DNA from: Rhodovulum sp. ES.010
GTDB lineage: Bacteria; Pseudomonadota; Alphaproteobacteria; Rhodobacterales; Rhodobacteraceae
DNA length: 64,000 bases
NCBI RefSeq assembly: GCF_900142935.1
Contig: NZ_FSRS01000001.1
Span: 3,669,505-3,733,504, forward strand
Direction: 5' to 3'
Shown here: positions 58,511-64,000 of the stretch, in pieces
How the letters are laid out: every line of letters starts with the position of its first letter
How positions within the stretch are numbered: the stretch's first letter is position 1
Position numbers and translations under genes: made by a program
The notes under the pieces: generated by a model
Databases searched by the model: none
What the model was told of the DNA's origin: nothing
What the model saw: only the letters and a program-made list of their open reading frames with translations

Positions 58511-60558
58511 CGCCAGAGCCAAGCGTACCCAGCCAGCAGGCCCTGCAGGCGTGCAAGCGCCCGCAGCGCCGGCCCCGGGCGCGGCAGGCGCCCCTCGGCG
58601 AGACGCTCGGCCACGACCTCGGCGGGGCAGGGGCGGCCCGTGACCGGGTCGCGGTAGCGCGGATAATCGATGAGAACGGCATGGACCAGTGCCACGATGT
58701 CGGGCCGGGCGGCGCGGCGTGCGGGCACCGGGCCCAGGTCGCGCGTGAGGCCCCATCCCGCGTAGAACGGGGTGCCGAGGCAGGTGACCGGCAGCCCGCG
58801 CAGAAGCGCCTCGAAGCCGAGACCGGAAGAGAGCGTCCAGACCTCGTCGACGGCGCCGAGAAGGTCGGCGAGACCGGCCTCGCCCGCCACCACCGCGCCC
58901 CGTTCGGCCAGCGCCCCGGCCCCGAGGCGCCCCGGACGCAGCCCGGCCTCGACATCCGGGTGCGGCCGGTAGATCAGCGCCGCGTCCGGATTTTCGGCCC
59001 GGACGCGGTCCAGCAGCTCAAGGTTGGTGCGCTCGGCCGGGCAGCCAAGGTGGACCGAGGCGTCGTCCTCCACCTGTCCGGGTAGCAGGATGCGGCGGCC
59101 CTCGGGCAACGCGGGCAGGGGCCGACCGCCGAGATTGTATTTCGTGACCCCGCCACGGACCAGGTCTGCGATCAGCCGTTCGGCGCGGGCGCGGGCGACC
59201 GGGTCCAGCACGCAGGCGGCGGCGACGAGCCGTTCCAGCCGGCTTTCGTGGGTCGGGTCGTAGTGAATTCCGAGATCGTCGAGCACGAGCGAGAGCGGCG
59301 GGACCAGCGCGGCGCCCAGGCCGCGCGAGCGCAGGAAGCCGTCCTCCACGCGGACGCTGGCCGACCGCACCCGGCCGGCGGTGGCGGCCCAGACCATCGC
59401 GCGCCGGCCCGTGGCGTCGGCCCGCGCCTCGGCGTTTTCGGGGTCGCGGGCAAAGCGCACCGGCTGCACGGACCCGAAAAATCGCTGCATCGTGCTGCGT
59501 TTCCAGTGCCGCATCCCGGCGGCGACCCAGCCCCGCCGATCCTCGCGCCACGCGCGGGTTTCGGCCTCGAGGGCGGCCAGCGCGTCCTCGAGGGGGCAGA
59601 GTCGATCGCGATATGGGTCGTACCAGGTTGGCGCGAGGATCAGCGCGGCCGCGACGAGTTGGGCCCGGGTCAACTGGCGCCCACGCCGCGCGACCGGGCG
59701 TTCGTCCTGCGTCAGACCCCATCCGGCGTAGAACGGTTGGCCGAAGACGCGGGGCCGGTGCCCGGCAAGGATCGCCTCGAAGCCCATCTGCGAGGACACC
59801 GTGTAGACTGCGACCGCCCCGTCCAGGAGCCGCCAGGGCGACACCGGGCCCGACAGCAGTGTCACGCCGTCGCTCGCTGCCTCCGGCCCAAGATACCCCG
59901 GCCTCAGCCCGGCCGCGCTTTCGGGGTGACCCTTGACAATCACACGCGCGCCGGGGTTCTCGATACGCGCCACGGCCAGCATCTCGCGGAAGGTCGCGGC
60001 CGCGGCTCCGCTGGCGGTTACCGAAGCGTCGCCCTGCGTCTGGTCGATCACCAGCGCGTATCCCGGCTCGGGCACCGGCGCCGCGGGGTCGAGCGCGGTG
60101 TATTTCGTCAGATGCTGGCGCTTCAGGCGGTCGATGGCCGCCCGCGCCCGGTCGAGCAGTGCGGTATTGTCGAGCGGGTGGGTCGCGAGCAGGGTTTCGA
60201 GCCGGGAAGGCTGCGCCGGGTCGAAATGCAAGCCGTCGGGATCGAGCAGAAGGCCGAGCGGCGGCCCTGCGCCGCGCGCGCGGCCGAGCCGAAGCGAGCG
60301 CAGAGGGGCATCCTCGACGTGGAGGATAGAGGCTCCGCGTGCGCGCGCAACCGTGCGCCCCCGCGCGGCCGCCGGGCGCGTGCCCCAGACCGCGACAGCG
60401 TCGTCGGGGCCGGGCAGGCCAAGCCGGATGTCGTAGCCCGAAAGCTGCAGGATACGCCGCACTCGGCGCTCGGCCAGGAATCCCGCGCTGTAGACATAGA
60501 GCCGGCGGGCCGTGGTCTCCCCACCGCTTTCGCTGTCCCGTGTGTCGGCGGGCGGCAT
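58507..60558 (-). CDS. kpsC: Capsule polysaccharide biosynthesis protein KpsC-like (dual Kdo transferase)
   Basis: Protein of 683 residues made of two homologous halves. Each half contains the same segment, GFEAILAGHRPRVFGQPFYAGWGLT near residue 260 and GFEALLRGLPVTCLGTPFYAGWGLT near 590, and a LxxKYTxLD or TKYNLGG element. This is the KpsC arrangement in which two beta-Kdo transferase modules build the lipid-linked Kdo primer of group 2/3 capsules. The gene is transcribed opposite to ribD with overlapping stops. It is followed downstream on the same strand by nothing, and preceded by the Wza/KpsD-like gene nine bases upstream. Confidence 0.9.
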   Translation of the reverse strand: MPPADTRDSESGGETTARRLYVYSAGFLAERRVRRILQLSGYDIRLGLPGPDDAVAVWGTRPAAARGRTVARARGASILHVEDAPLRSLRLGRARGAGPPLGLLLDPDGLHFDPAQPSRLETLLATHPLDNTALLDRARAAIDRLKRQHLTKYTALDPAAPVPEPGYALVIDQTQGDASVTASGAAAATFREMLAVARIENPGARVIVKGHPESAAGLRPGYLGPEAASDGVTLLSGPVSPWRLLDGAVAVYTVSSQMGFEAILAGHRPRVFGQPFYAGWGLTQDERPVARRGRQLTRAQLVAAALILAPTWYDPYRDRLCPLEDALAALEAETRAWREDRRGWVAAGMRHWKRSTMQRFFGSVQPVRFARDPENAEARADATGRRAMVWAATAGRVRSASVRVEDGFLRSRGLGAALVPPLSLVLDDLGIHYDPTHESRLERLVAAACVLDPVARARAERLIADLVRGGVTKYNLGGRPLPALPEGRRILLPGQVEDDASVHLGCPAERTNLELLDRVRAENPDAALIYRPHPDVEAGLRPGRLGAGALAERGAVVAGEAGLADLLGAVDEVWTLSSGLGFEALLRGLPVTCLGTPFYAGWGLTRDLGPVPARRAARPDIVALVHAVLIDYPRYRDPVTGRPCPAEVVAERLAEGRLPRPGPALRALARLQGLLAGYAWLWR

Positions 60559-60566
60559 CCCGCGGA

Positions 60567-61703
60567 TCAGTCGCCGTTGCCGATCGCGTCCAGCGTCTGC
60601 GCCGTGCTAGCGGTGCCGGTGATCGCGTTCAGCGTCTTGGTCCATTGCACGAAGGGCGCCTCGGTCACGTAGACCGTGTCGCCGTCGCGGATCGCGAAGT
60701 CGCGCGCTAGGAACATGCCGTTCGGGCTGGTCAGGTCGAGCACGTAAACCATGCGCTGCGCGCTGACGAGGTCGCTCCGTCCGAGCACCGTGTTGGCGAT
60801 CTCGGGGGGCTCGTCGCGCATCACGAACACGCCGGTCGGGTCGGCAAGCTGGCTGCTGAGGCCGCCGACCTGCGCGATCGCTTCGAGCGCCGACAGGTTC
60901 TGCGTCTCGAAGGGCACGCGTCGCTGGCTGCCCGTGGCGCCGAGCGCGGTGAAGGCGCGCGTGTCGCGCTCGATCAGGATGCGGTCGCCGTTGCGCAGCG
61001 CGATGTCGACTTCCGGGTTGTCGTAGAGATCCTGGAACCAGACCTCGCCGCTATGACCGCCGCGCAGAACGGTGATCCGTGCGACCTCGGGCGGGATCGA
61101 CACCCCGCCCGCGGTGGCCAGCATGCCGGTGAGCGTGCGGTTGGGCCGCTGGATCGGGTAGACCCCCTGACCGGCGACGCCGCCGACGACCGATACGGTC
61201 GCCCCGTCGCCTGCGACCCGGCGGACCAGAACCTGCGGGTCCGGGGTCTGGGCGTCGAGTTTTTCGGTAATGATCTGGCGCAACCGTTCGGGCGTGTTGC
61301 CTGCTGCGCGGATACGGCCCGCGTAGGGGATAAAGATGAAGCCCGCGTCGTCGACCTGCACCTCGTTTACGATCGCGGCATTGCCGCCTGCCCGGGCCAG
61401 CAGGCCGTCATCCACGTTCTCGTAGATCGTCAGGCCAAGAACATCTCCCGGCCGGATCGTGTCCGACCCGACAAGCCCAGCGGTCTTGAACGCCTTGGGA
61501 AACCCGATCGCCGGCACGGCCGAGGTCGCCCTTGTCACCCGGTCGTTCACCGCGACGACGAAGGCGTCGCCCTGTTGCTGGATCGAGCCTTGGTAGATTT
61601 CCCGCTTGGTCGGACCGGAGCGCGGCAATCCGCATCCACTGACGGTCGCCAGTGCCGCAAGCAGCGCAACCGCTCTCGCCCCGCGAGTCTGCATGAATTT
61701 CAC
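60567..61703 (-). CDS. Polysaccharide export outer-membrane lipoprotein (Wza/KpsD family)
   Basis: Lipoprotein of 378 residues forming the outer-membrane export channel for capsule. The signal ends VSGC with the lipidated cysteine at 24. The polysaccharide-export domain begins IRPGDVLGLTIYENVDDG, and two SLBB-type repeats follow (VSVVGGVAGQGVYPIQRP, then LSALEAIAQVGGL). It sits between kpsC and the kpsS-like gene on the same strand. An internal methionine at codon 4 (61694) is a possible alternative start. Confidence 0.93.
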   Translation of the reverse strand: MKFMQTRGARAVALLAALATVSGCGLPRSGPTKREIYQGSIQQQGDAFVVAVNDRVTRATSAVPAIGFPKAFKTAGLVGSDTIRPGDVLGLTIYENVDDGLLARAGGNAAIVNEVQVDDAGFIFIPYAGRIRAAGNTPERLRQIITEKLDAQTPDPQVLVRRVAGDGATVSVVGGVAGQGVYPIQRPNRTLTGMLATAGGVSIPPEVARITVLRGGHSGEVWFQDLYDNPEVDIALRNGDRILIERDTRAFTALGATGSQRRVPFETQNLSALEAIAQVGGLSSQLADPTGVFVMRDEPPEIANTVLGRSDLVSAQRMVYVLDLTSPNGMFLARDFAIRDGDTVYVTEAPFVQWTKTLNAITGTASTAQTLDAIGNGD

Positions 61704-61802
61704 TGCTCGGCGTCCTCGTTTCTGGATTGAGCCTGCCTCGGTCTTTTTTCTGCGAGGGTAGCGGATCGCCGCACATCTGGCCAGTGCTTCAAGGATTTGG
61801 CC

Positions 61803-63110
61803 CTAGCCGGCGAGTCGGAAGTGTTGCGGCGCCGCCGCGTCCGGCCGCGCCTCCAGCGTATAGGGATCGGCCTCGGCGAGCATCATGCCCACGACATGGC
61901 GCATCACCTGGTCGCGGCCACGGCGCGCATAGTAGCCGCCCGGAATCTGGCTGGTTTCCAGCAGGAAGCGGCGAAAGATGCTGTAGGCCTGCATATCGGG
62001 CGGCCGCGGGTCGGCGAAGAAGGCGGCCAAGGGCTGGTCGGAGACCAGTTCGGGCTTGGCATAGACCGCCGCGCCGAACGCCCGCACTGGCAGGCCCCTC
62101 CACAGCGCCTGTTGCCCGGCGGTGGAGTTCACCGTCACCGCGCTGCGCGCTCCGTCCAGAAGGGGGGCGAGCTTGCCGCCGGGTATGAAATGCACCCGTT
62201 GGCAGAGGCCGTGCGCCCGTGCCAGCCGGCGGATGAGGCGCGGCAACGGGCTGCGCCCGTCCTCCAGCGGGTGGGCCTTGAAGACGAGACGTTGGTGCGC
62301 GGGCGCGCCGGCCGCAAAGTCCGCGATCACGGAGGCGAGGAACGCTTCCATCCCGGCGAAGGGCCCGTGGTGACGGAGATTCGCATCATGGGCGAGTTGC
62401 ATCAGGACGAGGTGATAGGCAAAGCCGCCCCACTGCAGTTCGCGGGCAGCGGCGAATCGGGCAGCGGCATGGGCTGGCAGCAGGGCGAGCCGGCGCAGAT
62501 GCAGCGCGAACTCCGTCGAAACCGGCACGCCCCGGTGGGGGCGGAAATGGCGGTAGCGGCGCGAGGGGGCCATGACGAGCGCGTGGTAGAGCGCACCGTA
62601 GAACACATGCTCGCGCATCTCGCCCCATCGCGCGGGCGGCGCCGGCGCATCGGGGCCGGCGCCGCCCAGGTGCGCGGCCATCTGCGGTATCGTCAGGTTC
62701 ATCAGCGCCGAATTCCCGTTGGCGCCATCGCGTTCGTAGGTGACCCAGTAGGGCCGCAGGTAGCCTTCCTCGAAGACATGGCGCCGCACGCCGGCGGCCC
62801 GCGCCACTTCAAGCGCCGCGGCGTGGACGGGCCGCGTGTCGCCGTAGAGAACGAGATCGGTGATACCCAGACGCCGGATGAGCGCCGCGCAGGTCTCGGG
62901 CCAATCGGCCGGGGGGCAGCTTACGGGAGCGTAACGCTCGGGCCCCGACCAGAAGGATTCGTCGCCGCGGTTGAACCCCGCGCGCCAGACCTCGGCACCG
63001 GCGGCGCGCAGTCCCCGGCCAAGCCGGTCAAAGAACGGCCCGTGCGGCCCCTGGAGGAGCAGGAACCGGCGGTCATGTCCGTCGCGTTGGGTCATGTCCC
63101 ATAGGCGCAT
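61803..63110 (-). CDS. kpsS: Capsule biosynthesis protein KpsS-like (Kdo transferase)
   Basis: Protein of 435 residues from the ATG at 63110 (or 430 from 63095). It contains FLLLQGPHGPFFDRLGRGLRAAGAEVWRAGFNRGDESFW and HVFEEGYLRPYWVTYERDGANGNSALMN, the hallmarks of KpsS, which adds the first Kdo to phosphatidylglycerol in capsule assembly. The C-terminal glycosyltransferase-like half includes LPLLFKAHPLEDG-type and TVNSTAGQQALWRGLPV segments. The longer frame to 63830 is a shadow of ribE. Same strand as wza-like and kpsC genes, forming a minimal capsule-primer cluster. Confidence 0.9.
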   Translation of the reverse strand: MRLWDMTQRDGHDRRFLLLQGPHGPFFDRLGRGLRAAGAEVWRAGFNRGDESFWSGPERYAPVSCPPADWPETCAALIRRLGITDLVLYGDTRPVHAAALEVARAAGVRRHVFEEGYLRPYWVTYERDGANGNSALMNLTIPQMAAHLGGAGPDAPAPPARWGEMREHVFYGALYHALVMAPSRRYRHFRPHRGVPVSTEFALHLRRLALLPAHAAARFAAARELQWGGFAYHLVLMQLAHDANLRHHGPFAGMEAFLASVIADFAAGAPAHQRLVFKAHPLEDGRSPLPRLIRRLARAHGLCQRVHFIPGGKLAPLLDGARSAVTVNSTAGQQALWRGLPVRAFGAAVYAKPELVSDQPLAAFFADPRPPDMQAYSIFRRFLLETSQIPGGYYARRGRDQVMRHVVGMMLAEADPYTLEARPDAAAPQHFRLAG

Positions 63111-63209
63111 CTTTCGCTGGCGAGCGAAACCCCCGGCGCGGGGCGCTTGCCCTTCGCCTCGCCAGCGGCTAGGTGGGGCTCCGAACGCGCCCGAAGGAGG
63201 CCCGCCCGG

Positions 63210-63812
63210 ATGTTCACCGGCATCATAACCGATATCGGCACCATCCGCGCGCTTGACCAGCGCGGAGACCTGACCGCCCGGATCGGCTGCACCTATCCGC
63301 CCGAGACCATCGAAATCGGCGCCTCGATCGCCTCCGACGGGGTCTGCCTGACCGTGACCGACCGGGGAGCCGACGCGCAAGGCGGCTGGTTTGACGTGTC
63401 GATCTCGGCCGAAACCCTGTCGAAGACCCGCCTCGGCGCGTGGACGGTGGGCAGCCGGGTCAACCTTGAACGCGCGCTGAAGGTCGGCGACGAGTTGGGC
63501 GGACACATCGTCTCGGGCCATGTCGACGGGCTGGCCGACATCGTCGCGATGGAGGACGAGGGCGACAGCACCCGCATCACCTTCCAGGCGCCCGATCACC
63601 TGGCCAGATTCATCGCGCCCAAGGGGTCGGTCGCGCTGAACGGCACCTCTCTGACGGTGAACGAGGTCGAGGGGCCGCGCTTCGGGGTGAACTTCATTCC
63701 CCACACGAAAGAGGCGACCACCTGGGGGCTGGCCGGCTTGGGCGACAAGGTCAATCTCGAGATCGACACGCTGGCCCGCTACGTCGCCCGGCTGCACGAA
63801 GTCGCGGGCTGA
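63210..63812 (+). CDS. ribE: Riboflavin synthase alpha chain
   Basis: Catalyses the dismutation of lumazine to riboflavin; 200 residues, typical length. It consists of two lumazine-binding repeats: MFTGIITDIGTIRAL with SIASDGVCLTVTD in the first, and GGHIVSGHVDGLADI with SVALNGTSLTVNEV in the second. AAGGAGG precedes the ATG at 63210. The gene would normally follow ribD directly; here three capsule genes on the other strand lie between them. Confidence 0.97.
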   Translation: MFTGIITDIGTIRALDQRGDLTARIGCTYPPETIEIGASIASDGVCLTVTDRGADAQGGWFDVSISAETLSKTRLGAWTVGSRVNLERALKVGDELGGHIVSGHVDGLADIVAMEDEGDSTRITFQAPDHLARFIAPKGSVALNGTSLTVNEVEGPRFGVNFIPHTKEATTWGLAGLGDKVNLEIDTLARYVARLHEVAG

Positions 63813-63952
63813 GGCCGCCGCCCCGCGCACGGCCCTCGGCCCGGCGCGGGCGTGACAACCCGCCCACTGCGATCAAACCGGCGTTTCCGCCTCTGGCACT
63901 CGCCTCGCCGATGGTCTATCTGCCTCGCTACGGACGAACCGCCAGGAAACCG

Positions 63953-64000
63953 AATGTCCCGCGACCCCGCCCCAGCCGACCAGGAAACATGGTCCGACGC
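63953..64000 (+). CDS. Start of a gene cut by window end, possibly riboflavin pathway ribB/ribA
   Basis: The ATG at 63953 is preceded by an AGGAAA ribosome site and opens 16 codons (MSRDPAPADQETWSDA) to the window edge. Too short to identify. By the usual gene order after ribE it could be the 3,4-dihydroxy-2-butanone 4-phosphate synthase gene; this is a guess from context only. No FMN riboswitch is recognisable in the 140 bases before it. Confidence 0.4.

Noticed and set aside
63110..63830. Upstream extension of the kpsS-like frame
   Set aside because: It is antisense to the whole of ribE, and KpsS-type sequence begins only at about 63095-63110.
63813..63952. FMN riboswitch ahead of the riboflavin gene that begins at 63953
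   Set aside because: I could not find the conserved RFN segments in these 140 bases.

Overview
The window is about 64 kb of high-GC chromosomal DNA from an alphaproteobacterium, almost certainly a marine Rhodobacteraceae (Roseobacter/Rhodobacter group). The evidence is gene content and order: tctCBA with an AMP ligase, TAXI-TRAP cluster, DUF3572, DUF983, dnaG-rpoD, nrdR-ribD-ribE, ubiTUV under an FNR-type box, H-NOX next to a GGDEF gene. No species can be named from the sequence alone.

Layout. 1-5835: tripartite tricarboxylate transporter (tctC, tctB, tctA) followed by an oxalyl-CoA-synthetase-like ligase cut by the window edge, with a divergent ScfR/RamB-type regulator. 6146-12448: a tight five-gene operon of unrecognised type (a Pro/Ala-rich membrane protein, a small secreted protein, two glycosyltransferase-like proteins, a small orphan), probably for a surface glycan. 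12801-12887: tRNA-Leu(UAA). 12954-19460: class III aminotransferase divergent from an RpiR regulator, then TAXI-TRAP binding protein, fused TRAP permease and UspA; two near-identical palindromic operators lie in the divergent gap. 19609-23953: metG, an MFS transporter, a NUDIX hydrolase and DUF983. 24160-26556: EF-hand/Met-Gly-rich exported protein, ECF sigma factor, a small membrane protein and a CpxP/CnrX-like metal sensor. 26785-33117: PleD-like diguanylate cyclase, DUF3572, HAD phosphatase, DUF4153 membrane protein, then a degenerate H-NOX protein overlapping an HNOBA-GGDEF cyclase. 33119-38868: RND efflux pair with a divergent TetR, then a second TetR. 38940-40073: a repeat-built orphan and a small membrane protein.

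40098-41462 is a complete IS5-type insertion sequence, inserted exactly at the stop codon of the last of three Tad pilus-type genes (41463-44416). 44697-50444: glutamate dehydrogenase, dnaG and rpoD. 50484-51614: a low-GC orphan and a lipoprotein. 51770-54235: ubiT-ubiU-ubiV for oxygen-independent ubiquinone synthesis. 54370-56828: a decayed yjbQ gene split by a segment of about 2 kb with imperfect terminal inverted repeats and three unrecognised genes. 56925-64000: nrdR-ribD, then capsule genes kpsC, wza/kpsD-like and kpsS on the opposite strand, then ribE and the first codons of the next gene.

Most worth following up: the H-NOX protein that has lost its heme-ligating residues but keeps its cyclase partner; the IR-bounded segment inside the yjbQ pseudogene; the Met-rich EF-hand/ECF-sigma/metal-sensor operon; the unrecognised glycosyltransferase operon; and the two-class repeat protein at 38940-39347.
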